Source of the DNA: Dermacentor variabilis
Lineage: Eukaryota > Arthropoda > Arachnida > Ixodida > Ixodidae
Direction of reading: 5' to 3'
Length of the DNA stretch: 64,000 nt
Assembly (NCBI RefSeq): GCF_050947875.1
Contig: NC_134569.1
Location: forward strand, 38,422,777-38,486,776
Made by a program: the position numbers and the translations under genes. This document shows, piece after piece, positions 39,845 through 49,179 of this stretch; position 1 is the stretch's first letter, and each line of letters begins with the position of its first letter. Under the pieces are notes generated by a model. That model saw only the letters and a list, made by a program, of their open reading frames with translations, ran no database searches and had not been told where the DNA came from.

Positions 39845-40077
39845 TTTACAGCGATGCTGTATACCTCTACCGCCCAAGGAAATTTTCGTATCGTTGGCGT
39901 GATAAGCAAGAAACTCCCCTTACGTGGGCCGATCCCGACGATAGTGCAATGCCGAGCCCACCCGCGGCGCAGGTGAAGCAGGTGTTAAGCATACCCCATA
40001 CGTGGGCCGATCCCGAAGATAGTGCAATACCGGGCCGACCCGAAGCGGAGGTGAAGCAGGCGTAAACACTCCCCATA
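39845..40077 (+). repeat. Dispersed repeat with 77-78-bp tandem units (copy 2)
   Basis: 'acgtgggccgatcccga' starts units at 39922 and 40000, and a partial one at 40077. Each unit continues agatagtgcaat, cgggcc and aggtgaagcaggcg. The left flank (gcgatgctgtatacctctac, ggaaattttcgtatcgttgg) is shared with 50578, showing a larger mobile or dispersed unit of which the tandem part is the core. The right end abuts the gypsy fragment. Confidence 0.88.
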
Positions 40078-41929
40078 CGTGGGCCTTCGGGAAGTAATTG
40101 TTGTGCGCGTCCAAAGTTAAGAATAGGGATGCATGCTCGGTCCGCAGAAATAGTCACAACAGAGTGAGGGAGAGCTGCACACCTTATCAAAATAGCATCA
40201 GTGGAAGGAGAGATCCCGTAGTCACCGTCACAAACCGCATGAGGTCAGTTTGACATACGTCGCGGTAGCTGGTCGAAGGCGAACAAACTGGACGAAACAT
40301 AAAGGCGGTGGTAACTCGGTGGTCATATCGGGCAGAGAAGGGAGTTCCAACTGTAGAATGGCAGAAGAGCAGTCGATGAGGGCAAAGTGGGCACTAAGGA
40401 AGTCATGGCCCAGGTGTGGATACTAGTGCAGAACGCCTAATAGAACTGAGGTCTGGTGGCTATCGAAGCCCACACGCGCAGAACACATTGTAACGACGCA
40501 AGATGTAGAACCGTCGGCAACACGAACGACAGGCGACACCACGGGCGTCAGAGCCTTGCGGAGACAAGAAAGGTGAGCGCTCATAATCGATGATTGCGCT
40601 CCCGCGTGTGTGAGTGCCGAAACAGGCTCGCCGTCCAAAAGATATTGTCTGGTGGCCAAGGTCAGCAGAGAATTTCCGGGCCGATTGGCCAATGCAGCAT
40701 CATCTCCGGGAGCTGCACTGGTCAGTTTTCCGAAGAGGGACGGCGAAGGTATGGCAACGGCGAGCGACGGGCAATCGGTGAGTGAGAGTGCCGGTCCTGT
40801 GTGGACAGTGAATGGTGGTCGTAGCGTGAAGTCGGAGCAGCGACATTTTAGTGCCTGTAGTCACTGCGGGCCGAAAGGGCGAGGACTGGCTCTCTTTCGG
40901 GCGGCAAGTGTACGCGGGACGAGGTCACGGAAGTCGACCACAGCGGCAACGGCGGGAAATGTGACCTATCCCATCGCAGTTAAAGCATATTAGCTGGGTC
41001 GCGGTATCCGAGATAGGTTGACCATGGGTGGGGAAGTGGAAAGTAGTTGGTGGCGGTAAGGCTACTTACAGCAGAAATAGGATGGATGCCTGCGTTCGCT
41101 AACTATTCGCGGAAGACAGCTTGAATTAAAGATATTTCCGGGCAGGACTCGTCGTAAGAACGAGCCTGAAGAACCGACGGAGATGCAGCCTCAATCTTGC
41201 GCCAGACAAGACGCAGCAAGTCTTCGGCACCAGGCGTTTGCACCAGGCACCAGGCAGTTAGACGTCTTCACACGATGAGGTAGCGGCGGTATCAGGTAGC
41301 CAAACAGATTGTTACGAGACACTACGGCTCTTTACTTCGTCAAAACGTCGGCACTCTCATAATGTCGTTGATGGTCAAGCAATCCTTATGCACCAGTAAA
41401 TAAAAGACGTCGTTAGGGATGCCTTTAAGAATGTGGCTGACTTGGTCAGCTTTGGGCCCCTTGTCGTGGGCCCGCCGACAGAGTTCGAGTACATCTTGGA
41501 TGTACACAACGTACGGTTCAGTAGATGCTTGGGCCCGGCAGAAAAGTTCCTTCTTGGCAGCTCGCTAGCGCCCAAACAGTTTCTGCAGCATTTACTTGCA
41601 GGGATGCCAGCTGGTAAATTCCTCCTCGTGTGTTTAAAACCAAACACGGGCCGTTCCCTTGAGGTAGCAGACGGTGTTAGCCAGCATTATAGTCGGGTCC
41701 CACCGGCTGTTCTTGCTGGCTCGTTCTTATTCGATTAGCGAGTCCTCGGCGTCCATGGTGTCAGTGGTGGAGAAGGAGCCAGGATCTAGGAGTTGGGTCA
41801 AGAAAATCCGTGTTTTGCTAGCAGAAGCAAAAGTAACGGGCCTCTCAGTCGACATGGTCGAATGGCCCACAAGATGTCCGCTGCGAAGTTCCATAATGGA
41901 TCGTGATGTATCTCGCACTTCCACCAAGA
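40078..41929 (-). pseudogene. Ty3/gypsy gag and protease region (element 1)
   Basis: Minus-strand order from the LTR: degraded gag frames (VVYIQDVLELCRRA, then KADQVSHILKGI and FYLLVHKDCLT, readable across two frames near 41380-41560); a proline/serine-rich stretch; then a retropepsin in the frame 40692-40423 (YLLDGEPVSALTHAGAQSSI). The usual DTG active site reads HAG, so the protease is dead. A further block, IPILNFGRAQQLLPEGP, ends the homology at about 40078, where the 77-bp repeat begins. No RT, RNase H or integrase follows, so the element is truncated. It is a relative of the one at 58.5-61.4 kb. Confidence 0.85.
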
Positions 41930-42098
41930 TGTTTCGGGGAGATCTACAGAAAAGAGAGTTTATTTACACATGCACAAGGAGACTAACAATGGGGCAGCAA
42001 CAACAAGATGGTGGACGATAGATCTCACTTGGTCCTCTTCTTGTCCGTTCTACGCTTCAGCATCTCTACTACATCCGCAGGACAAGTGGCTCATAACA
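41930..42098 (-). mobile_element. 5' LTR of gypsy element 1
   Basis: On the minus strand this 169-bp segment begins TGTTATGAGCC and ends CCGAAACA (TG...CA). It contains an AATAAA signal (gtaaataaactctc) near its 3' end. Directly downstream, after three bases, TGGTGGAAGTGCGAG can serve as a tRNA primer binding site, and gag-like frames follow. No second LTR was found in the window. The boundaries are inferred from these signals. Confidence 0.75.
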
Positions 42099-42175
42099 AT
42101 ATTGTTATTCATTGAATACACTCAGAAAACTGGACAATAACCACTAATATCATAGGAAATTGTACCCATCGTACA
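42099..42175 (-). pseudogene. CR1-like LINE, endonuclease C-terminal piece
   Basis: The minus-strand frame reads MGTISYDISGYCPVF then VYSMNN. This corresponds to the last endonuclease motif (normally SDH-P) of CR1-type ORF2, here with SGY instead of SDH. It lies directly downstream of the I-type LINE and lines up with the upstream endonuclease piece at 47493-47645. Confidence 0.8.
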
Positions 42176-42383
42176 TACAGGAGGAAGGAAGGAAAAAGTA
42201 GAGAAGGAAAGGCAGGGAGGTTAACCAGTTTAGCGTAACCGGCTTGCTACCCTACACATGGGAGAGGGGTGGGTGCGATGAAAGATGGGGAAGGGGGAGA
42301 TGGAGAGAGAGAGAGCACATAGCACAGCACACAAGCATCGTCCGGTAGAGTCTATCAATCTGGCATTGTACGTGATAACACTG

Positions 42384-45300
42384 TCAGAGCCGCTTGTCCA
42401 ATCCCGTCTCTTTCAAAAACTGAAGTAGTCCCTTCGTCGCCTTCACCTGCGATGTCTTCTGTCGGCGGCATGTGAAAATCGTGTCGAGGGACAATGGTCT
42501 AGTGTCAAGGTGCGCGAGAACGGATGCCAGGGACTGTCGCTGAACATTATATTCAGGACAGTCGCACAGAATGTGTTGCAGCGTCTCCTCGCAAAGACAG
42601 GCATTGCAGAGAGCGTTGTCGGCCATTCCAATGCGGAATGAGTAAGATTTCGTGAAAGCCACCCCTAACCATAAGCGATAAAGCAGAGTCGCCTCGCTTC
42701 GGCGGAGTCCAGTTGGCATATAGAGATGCATCAAAGAGGGCAGGTGGTATTGACGGTTGCTCTGGTTGGTATGGCTGTTTGGTGTGCACCATGAAGAGAG
42801 CGTCATCTCCTGTGCAAGCACTCGAAGTCTGCTAGCTGCGTCGGATCGTGAAAGCGGTATGGCCTCTTCTTGTGCGTCTTCAAGAGCTGCCCGAGCTGCA
42901 TTATCGGCGTCTTCGTTTCCAGTGACGCCGCAGTGACTTGGCAGCCACTGAAACGTCACGTGGTGTCCTTTCTCCTGTAATGTATGGAGTAGGCATCTAA
43001 TATCGAATACGAGCTGTTCGAATGGCCCGCGACGCAGAGCTGATAGTACAGATTGTAGGGCTGCGTTTGAGTCGCTGAAGATGGACCATTGTCGAGGTGG
43101 CTCCCGACTGACGAAACGGAGTGCAGCGCGAAGAGCAGCTAGTTCAGCAGATGTCGATGTTGTCGGGTGGGCAGTCCTAAAGCTGATGGTAATAGCTTTT
43201 GCTGGGACAACCACAGCACCGGACGAACACTGGATGTTTGTGGAACCATCAGTATAAATGTGTTCACTGTCCACGTACCTCTCGTGCAGAAGAAGCAGAG
43301 ACAGTTGTTTGAGGACAGGCGACGACAGTTCAGACTTTTTTCCGATTCCTGGTACACTGAGATGTACTGTGGGGCTGATAAGACACCAAGGGGGTATCGA
43401 TGGTTTAGATGCAGCGGTGAAGCCCGAGGGAAGTTTGTCGTTGTACTTGTTGATAGTTTTAGAGAATGATGATTGGTGCCTGTCTGAAGGTAGTGCAGCA
43501 AGGTGGTGATAGGGGGCACGTGCTAAATGTCTGATGTGCGTTCTCAGGGCTTCCACCGTAATGTGAGTTCGCATTGGATGGTCCCGAGCAATCGCAAGAG
43601 TCGCCTCTGTTGACGTACATCTGGGCAAACCAAGGCAGACTCTGAGTGCTTGAGCTTGTACTGCCTGCAGAACACGAATATTTGTCTTGCAGGTGTTGTT
43701 CAGTACAGGTAGACTGTATCTTAAAAAACCGAGAAAGAGAGCTCTGTAGAGTTTAAGCATTGCGTCTACTGACATCCCCCACGTCTTCCCTGTCAAGTAT
43801 TTGAACAATTGGGAAGTAGCTGTCAGGCGCCGTTTCATGTAGGCCACGTGTGGGCTCCAACAGAGGTCTCGGTCAATAATGACACCAAGGAATCTGTGGT
43901 TTCGGACATAGGAAATGGTCCGCCCATTGATTGAGATGATATAAGGCGTCATCGGTTTCCGAGTAAATGCGACTAGTGCGCATTTTTCAGGTGAAATGCT
44001 GAGACCCTGTTTACACAAGTAGTTCGCTGTCAAAGTGGCCGCTCTTTGAAGCCGCGCACGTATCTGAGGACGTGTGACTGCCGAAGTCCAGACACAGATG
44101 TCGTCAGCGTATGTTGAAATCTTGATGGTAGTTGGCAAGCATTCAGCAAGTCCAACAAGAGCGAGGTTGAATAGCGTCGGGCTGAGAGCACCGCCTTGAG
44201 GAACGCCCCTGCTGGTATAGCGTCGCGTAGTTGGGCCATCGTCAGTTAACACATAGAATGATCTTGCAGACAGGTAACTTGCAATCCACAAAAAAACTCG
44301 ACCACCTAGGCCAACCGTCGCAAGAGCGTCGAGAATGGCCTCATGTAATACGTTATCGTATGCCCCTTTCACATCTAAGAATAAAGCTGCAGATAAACGC
44401 TTACGGGACCTTTCGTGCTGGACATATGAAACGAGATCAACTACACTGTCGATGGAAGAGCGGTCACGTCGGAAACCAGCCATGGAAAGCGGATAAATCT
44501 TGTAAAATTCAAGGTACCATTCCAGGCGGCCAAGGATCATCCGTTCCATTATCTTTCCTACACAGCTGGCCAGTGCTATTGGGCGGTAAGAGGTGAGTTC
44601 TAATGGGGATTTGCCCTGCTTTAAGAGTGGCACCAGGCGGCTTACTTTCCATTCGTCAGGAACATTTCCCTCCTGCCATGAGGAGTTGTAAAGGCTCAAC
44701 AATTCTATCCGTGCGGACTCTCCGAGATAGCACAAGGCCCGGTATGATATACCATCTGGACCCGGAGATGATGAGCGCCTGCAGAGAGCTAGTGCCGCTT
44801 CGAGCTCCTCCATTGTAAAAGGAAGGTCCATGCGGCAATCACGGGAATGGGGGACGTCAGCTCGGGCTGGAGGATCTGGACGAGCCGCTTGGTCTGCGAT
44901 CCGCGCACAAAAGTCTTCTGCGACATCGATGTCTTGCCGCCCTTGGAAAAGCGCTAGCGCCTTGAATGGAAAACGCCGTTCCGGAAGGCAACGCAGACCT
45001 TGCACCGTTTTCCAAATGTGAGACAGTGGCTTGCGGGGGTCGAGTGTCTGGCAAAACGTTGCCCACCGTTCCGACGCTAATCTATCCATACGACGCTGAA
45101 TCTTCTTTTGCATCCTCCTGGCTGCCCTAAGGTCATGGATGGATTTTGTACGTCGATATCGACGTTCCGCCCGGCGACGAAGCGCTCGAAGTCGCTCTAA
45201 TTCTATGTCGAAGTCATTTCGCGTGGAAGAGATCGTCATCATGCGAGTGGCGTTTTGCATCGTCATTTTAATCGTTTGCTCTAACCCAGAGGGTAGGCCC

Positions 45301-46067
45301 TCGCGGCAGGCATCTTCCATCTCAGATTTGAAGTTGGCCCATTGAATCGTCCGAATGGTAATCCGTGAGCCTGATGTAGACGACAAGCCTTTGATGTTCA
45401 GATAGGTGGGAATGTGGTCACTCCCATGTGTCTCAATGTCTGGAAACCACTTCACACATCTGGCGAGAGAGTTGGAGACGAAAGCAAGGTCGAGGCAGCT
45501 GCCATATGTCACGCCTCGAAGAAAGGTGGGGCTACCATCGTTCAGGAGAGTAAGGCCATAGTTGTGGGCGATACTTGCTAATATTCGTCCTCTTGCATTT
45601 GTCCTTGTACTTCCCCATGCTGGATGGTGTGCATTGAAATCTCCTATGATGACCCATGGGGCGGGACAAACACTCAAGATATCCGCAAATCTTTTGGTAT
45701 CGAAATTGCTGGAAGGCGATATATACACGCCTATGAGAGTAAACAAGAGTTTGTTCTTTTTAACTGTGATGCATATATATTGATTGTCGTCGTGGGGCGC
45801 AATTGGTTGCAAAACATAGGTGAGTTCACGACGAACAAAAACGACGATTTTGCTGCATGCACCGTTTGTTGATGAGATGATAAACTCGTATCCTGACAGT
45901 CTTATTGGTTTCGACAAGTTGGGCTCACAAATGACGATGAGTGGAAACCCATTGGTGTAGACAAACTGACGAAAATCTGAAATTCGTGATTTTAGCCCTC
46001 TGGCGTTCCACTGGATGACGGACGCTGCTTTGACTTCTTTCCGGAAGGATGGGGTAGGAGTAGCCAT
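42384..46067 (-). CDS. LINE ORF2 protein: endonuclease, reverse transcriptase, RNase H
   Basis: This 1227-residue protein nicks the target DNA and reverse-transcribes the element RNA. Residues are numbered from the ATG at 46067. The APE-type endonuclease spans about 18-228 (QWNARG, CEP with E48, GDFNAHH with D143/N145, GSDH with D217/H218). The reverse transcriptase spans about 470-730: LDVKGAYD (D565), RGVPQGGALSP, and YADD at 653-656. RNase H spans about 935-1060, with D940 (YTDGS), E975 (AELAAL), D999 (FSDSN) and D1055 (GNEDAD). A terminal CxxC-x7-H-x4-C knuckle uses C1154, C1157, H1165 and C1170. An in-frame TTG at 46088 lies upstream, but the ATG sits 4 nt after the ORF1 stop and is preferred. 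All catalytic residues are present with no internal stop. Confidence 0.96.
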   Translation of the reverse strand: MATPTPSFRKEVKAASVIQWNARGLKSRISDFRQFVYTNGFPLIVICEPNLSKPIRLSGYEFIISSTNGACSKIVVFVRRELTYVLQPIAPHDDNQYICITVKKNKLLFTLIGVYISPSSNFDTKRFADILSVCPAPWVIIGDFNAHHPAWGSTRTNARGRILASIAHNYGLTLLNDGSPTFLRGVTYGSCLDLAFVSNSLARCVKWFPDIETHGSDHIPTYLNIKGLSSTSGSRITIRTIQWANFKSEMEDACREGLPSGLEQTIKMTMQNATRMMTISSTRNDFDIELERLRALRRRAERRYRRTKSIHDLRAARRMQKKIQRRMDRLASERWATFCQTLDPRKPLSHIWKTVQGLRCLPERRFPFKALALFQGRQDIDVAEDFCARIADQAARPDPPARADVPHSRDCRMDLPFTMEELEAALALCRRSSSPGPDGISYRALCYLGESARIELLSLYNSSWQEGNVPDEWKVSRLVPLLKQGKSPLELTSYRPIALASCVGKIMERMILGRLEWYLEFYKIYPLSMAGFRRDRSSIDSVVDLVSYVQHERSRKRLSAALFLDVKGAYDNVLHEAILDALATVGLGGRVFLWIASYLSARSFYVLTDDGPTTRRYTSRGVPQGGALSPTLFNLALVGLAECLPTTIKISTYADDICVWTSAVTRPQIRARLQRAATLTANYLCKQGLSISPEKCALVAFTRKPMTPYIISINGRTISYVRNHRFLGVIIDRDLCWSPHVAYMKRRLTATSQLFKYLTGKTWGMSVDAMLKLYRALFLGFLRYSLPVLNNTCKTNIRVLQAVQAQALRVCLGLPRCTSTEATLAIARDHPMRTHITVEALRTHIRHLARAPYHHLAALPSDRHQSSFSKTINKYNDKLPSGFTAASKPSIPPWCLISPTVHLSVPGIGKKSELSSPVLKQLSLLLLHERYVDSEHIYTDGSTNIQCSSGAVVVPAKAITISFRTAHPTTSTSAELAALRAALRFVSREPPRQWSIFSDSNAALQSVLSALRRGPFEQLVFDIRCLLHTLQEKGHHVTFQWLPSHCGVTGNEDADNAARAALEDAQEEAIPLSRSDAASRLRVLAQEMTLSSWCTPNSHTNQSNRQYHLPSLMHLYMPTGLRRSEATLLYRLWLGVAFTKSYSFRIGMADNALCNACLCEETLQHILCDCPEYNVQRQSLASVLAHLDTRPLSLDTIFTCRRQKTSQVKATKGLLQFLKETGLDKRL

Positions 46068-46071
46068 CTTT

Positions 46072-47403
46072 CTAGTTGAGGGAAGCAAGCACTGGGCTTA
46101 AGGCGTCCAACACTTTGAGTGCGCTTCGAGCAGATGGTGTCCTCATGTCCACTAAAAGCGCTCGAATGGCCTCCATGAGAGAACGTAGCACCGAGATGAC
46201 TTGACGGTCTGTTTTAGGTGAATCATCCATGGCCGGAGAAGGATCAGGTGGGGCCCCGACCTTCTGAGGTTCTTTCGCAAGGGAGCGGCTCGGTAGCGTA
46301 GGCCATTCCTCTAAAGATAGAGTCTTTTCTGCTTCCTTCGTGGAAGTGGTGGGCCCTTTCGCGGCGCGGCTAACTGGCACCGCAGAGGAGTGGGTACTGT
46401 CACTTCGCGCATGCGTCTTCTTCGAAGACGTACGATGGTGCCGACGTCGACGCCGACGCCGGACTACTTTGGCTGCCTCCCTGTGGGCCGAATTGTCTCT
46501 GGCCATTTGCTTGAGAACCGCGCGTTCCCTCTTGATGCGGGGACAGTCTTTCGAAGAGGCCGCGTAAGGGCCGCTACAGTTAGCACACTTCAGGACCGTG
46601 GCACCGCAGGTCTGTTCTGCATGAGGTTCAGCGCAACGGGGACACAGTAGCGAGTTGGGACACACGCCCTTCACGTGTCCTAGCCTGAAACACTGATGGC
46701 ATTGAAGCGGCTTCTGGATGAATGGTCGGACCGGATGTCGAAAATGTCCGACTTTAACGTGGGATGGGATACAATCCCCCTTGAATATTACTTTTACGCA
46801 GCGTGTATTCCCAAGGCGGCGCACTTGCGTAATGATCGTGCCTTCGTATGCCGGCTTGATGAGGCTAGGTAAGTCATCATTAGGAATGGCTATGTCGATG
46901 TCGTAAATCACACCGGCTATGGATGTGTCGTCGATCGGGATAAAGGGGCGCATTTTGATTCCGCCTAGCTCCGTGATCGCTTGAAGTTTTCCAAGCGCAC
47001 TCGCGTTGTACACGTCTATGGCGAGTATATTCTTGCGTGGATTTATTCTTATATTTTTAATTTGATCCGGCACCGCACGTTCCAGAAAAATGGATAGGGC
47101 TTGCCTGTTGAGCAATCGTAGGTTGCTTGATGGCTCTTCCGGCATATAAATGATGACGTGTGGCCAGCGCGCAGGCCTTGACTTCATAGTCGTTGTGCTC
47201 GCAGGAGTTGGCGGCGCTGTGTTGACGATTTTTCTTCTCGCCCTCTTACTCCGGACGGGTATGAAGCCGTCGTCGGATGAGTCGTCCGACATGGAGTACA
47301 GCTCGGTGTCTTCGGTGTCACTGGGGGAGCCAACTCGCTTCCTTGCGGTTGACGGCTGTGATGACGTCTCTCCAGGCGGGCCTCTAGCATGCTCCGCGTC
47401 CAT
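46072..47403 (-). CDS. LINE ORF1 protein, gag-like with zinc knuckles
   Basis: This 443-residue protein probably binds element RNA to form the retrotransposition particle. Residues are numbered from the ATG at 47403 (MDAEHARGPP). An acidic Ser/Asp-rich N-terminus precedes a basic patch (about 50-59) and a globular middle (about 75-230). Three knuckles follow: CX2CX4HX4C at 235-248, CX2CX3HX4C at 254-266, and CX2CX3YX6C at 273-287, where Tyr replaces His. An arginine run near 315-321 could be a nuclear signal. The C-terminus is Leu/Ala-rich. The open frame extends upstream to a GTG at 47496, but that part crosses the element's 5' end, so the ATG is chosen. The ORF1 TAG lies 4 nt before the ORF2 ATG. 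Confidence 0.93.
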   Translation of the reverse strand: MDAEHARGPPGETSSQPSTARKRVGSPSDTEDTELYSMSDDSSDDGFIPVRSKRARRKIVNTAPPTPASTTTMKSRPARWPHVIIYMPEEPSSNLRLLNRQALSIFLERAVPDQIKNIRINPRKNILAIDVYNASALGKLQAITELGGIKMRPFIPIDDTSIAGVIYDIDIAIPNDDLPSLIKPAYEGTIITQVRRLGNTRCVKVIFKGDCIPSHVKVGHFRHPVRPFIQKPLQCHQCFRLGHVKGVCPNSLLCPRCAEPHAEQTCGATVLKCANCSGPYAASSKDCPRIKRERAVLKQMARDNSAHREAAKVVRRRRRRRHHRTSSKKTHARSDSTHSSAVPVSRAAKGPTTSTKEAEKTLSLEEWPTLPSRSLAKEPQKVGAPPDPSPAMDDSPKTDRQVISVLRSLMEAIRALLVDMRTPSARSALKVLDALSPVLASLN

Positions 47404-47492
47404 GGCTGCAAGACGGGGAGGCGAGGCACCTCGAAAGCCGAAGATTTTACCAAAAATACACAGAGCACAGAAACAAGTGTTCTGCCAAGAAG

Positions 47493-47645
47493 ACACTTCG
47501 GCGTTTCTAAACTGGTAATGAGAAGGTCAAGGGCAGATGAAGTGGAAGGAGTAACCCTGGTTGGTGTAGCAATCAGATTAGTAAAGCCAGATGAAAGTAG
47601 TAGACCGTTTATATTGTGCACACACTCACTGTCCTCCAAAACATT
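47493..47645 (-). pseudogene. CR1-like LINE, endonuclease middle piece
   Basis: The minus-strand frame reads NINGLLLSSGFTNLIATPTR, then VTPSTSSALDLLITSLETPKC. This is the endonuclease segment with the conserved xNLIxxPTRVT..S.LDLxIT motif. It breaks off at the 5' end of the I-type LINE and resumes at 42175. Upstream it is cut by the RTE fragment at about 47646. Confidence 0.85.
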
Positions 47646-48625
47646 TATCTAGAAATAGCCTCCAAAGACCGAATGAACATTTTCGGCTGAGCAGAATTCG
47701 AAAAGCTTACCAAAACATAAAAAAGATCTAACGGGGTTAGACAAGGAGACAGAATCTCCCCGAGGCTATTCGCTGCGTGCTTGGAAGAAGTATTCAAGCT
47801 ATTAAACTGGGAAGCTTTAGGAGTAAGGGCTGACGGCGAATACCTCAGCAACCTTCGATTTGCCCATGACATTGTTCTGTTCAGCAAAACTGCGGATGAG
47901 TTAAAACAAATGATTTAGGCCCTTAACAGAGAGAATGTAAAAGTGGGGTTGAAGATTAATGTGCAGAAGACAAAGATAATGACGAATAGCCGGGCCAGGG
48001 AACAAGAGTTTGGGATTGCTAGTCAGCCTCTAGAGTCTGTGAAGGACTGTGTTTACCTAGGTCACTTAATCACAGGGAACCCTGATCGTGAGAAGAAAAT
48101 TTATAGAAGAATAAAAATGGGTTGGATCGTATACGGCAGACATCGTGAGCTCCTGACTGGGAGCTTGCCGTTATCATTGAAAGGGAACGTATACAATCAG
48201 TGCATTTTACCGGTGCTGACATATGGCGCAGAGACTTGGAGACTGAGAAAGAAGCTTGAGAACAAGTTATGGACCGCTCAGGGAGTGATGGAACGACGAA
48301 TGCTAGGCATAACTTTAAGAGAGAGAAAGAGAGCGGTTTGGATCAGAGAGCAAACGGGTATAGATAATATTCTAATAGACATTAAGAGAAAAAAATGCGC
48401 TGGGCAGGGGATATAATGCGCAGATTACATGACCGTTGGACCATTAGGGTAACAGAATGGGTACCAAGAGAAGGGAAACGCACTAGAGGACTGCAGAAGA
48501 CTAGGTGGTGCGACGAAATTAGGAAATTTGTGGGTGCTAGTTGGAATCGGTTGGCGCAGGACAGGGGTAATTGGAGCCTTCGTCCTGCAGTGGGCATAAA
48601 TAGGCTGATGTTGATGACGGCCATT
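47646..48625 (+). pseudogene. RTE-clade LINE, RT and C-terminal part
   Basis: Plus-strand frames give RT block B (RQGDRISPRLFAACLEEVFK), RT block C with FADD changed to FAHD (LRFAHDIVLF), then the frame 47943-48416 (GLKINVQKTKIM, PLESVKDCVYLGHLITGNP, YNQCILPVLTYGAETW), and a shifted final frame 48395-48625 (MRWAGDIMRRLHDRW, VTEWVPREGK, TRWCDEIRKF). Stops occur at about 47735 and 47917. The FAHD change abolishes the active site. The 3' end is a short tgatgttgatgacgg tail, unlike the TTA tail of the copy at 6690. Confidence 0.92.
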
Positions 48626-48726
48626 TGATGGTTGTTATAGTACTGGCAACAAGGTTTTACTATCTTTGACAGTTAAAATTTCTTTGTTATGCCTCATAAA
48701 TAAAAATCTGACAACAGCACCTAATT

Positions 48727-48858
48727 ACCCGCGTACTTAGATTTAGGAGCACGTTAAAGAACCCTAGGTGGTTGAAATTTCCGGAGTCCTCCACTACGGC
48801 GTGCCTCATAACCAGAAAGTGGTTTTGTCACGTAAAAACCCCATAATTTAATTTTAAT
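48727..48858 (+). mobile_element. 5'-truncated Ruka SINE
   Basis: Matches the intact SINE from the ttagatttagg block to the 3' end (gcacgttaaagaaccc, ccggagtcctccactacgg, gtaaaaaccccataattta). The tRNA-like head is missing, so it cannot be transcribed on its own. Confidence 0.9.
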
Positions 48859-49179
48859 TGACACTTCGTAATCACAATTATTTTGACGTAGTATAAAGAG
48901 CGACACTGCCTCCTCGCTTATTCTGGTGGTTCTTGTAAAATGAGGTATAACCCTCCAGCTTAGCTACAGCCTAGCTGTTTCAAAACCACGTTTTATACAT
49001 TCTTATGTCAAACTGGAAATAAGATTGATTGATAAGACAAGCAATGCTGTCACCCTTGCCCACAGCGGAGCGGGAATTGAAATTCACAAGAGTGGTATGT
49101 GCAGTAACATTTTTAGGTAAGACAAAACCAGGATATTCCATTTTAAACAGTAGGCGCAGGATCTAATGCAGCATTCAGT
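48859..49179. other. Unclassified stretch
   Basis: Nothing recognised. Confidence 0.35.

Larger units (their letters stand above)
42176..47492 (-). mobile_element. Full-length I-superfamily non-LTR retrotransposon
   Basis: A 5.3-kb element with a short 5' leader (about 47404-47492), two intact ORFs and a roughly 200-bp 3' UTR without a poly(A) tail (its end is CT/TCC-rich on the minus strand). The ends are set by where the interrupted CR1 endonuclease frame stops and resumes: ...CCGAAGTGT on the 5' side and TGTACGATGGG on the 3' side. The target duplication is therefore very short (TGT) or absent. Domain order (gag-like ORF1; EN-RT-RNase H-knuckle ORF2) places it in the I/R1/LOA group. I cannot assign the exact clade. 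It is the only element here with no visible disabling change. Confidence 0.92.

Noticed and set aside
42553..45066. Many shorter frames on both strands across the LINE ORF2
   Set aside because: They are shadows of the intact 1227-codon ORF2 in other frames.
46068..46088. ORF2 start at TTG 46088, overlapping ORF1
   Set aside because: A conventional ATG lies at 46067, four bases after the ORF1 stop.
47404..47496. Longer ORF1 beginning at GTG 47496
   Set aside because: The extra 31 codons cross the 5' leader and the element boundary. The ATG at 47403 starts the element's own protein.
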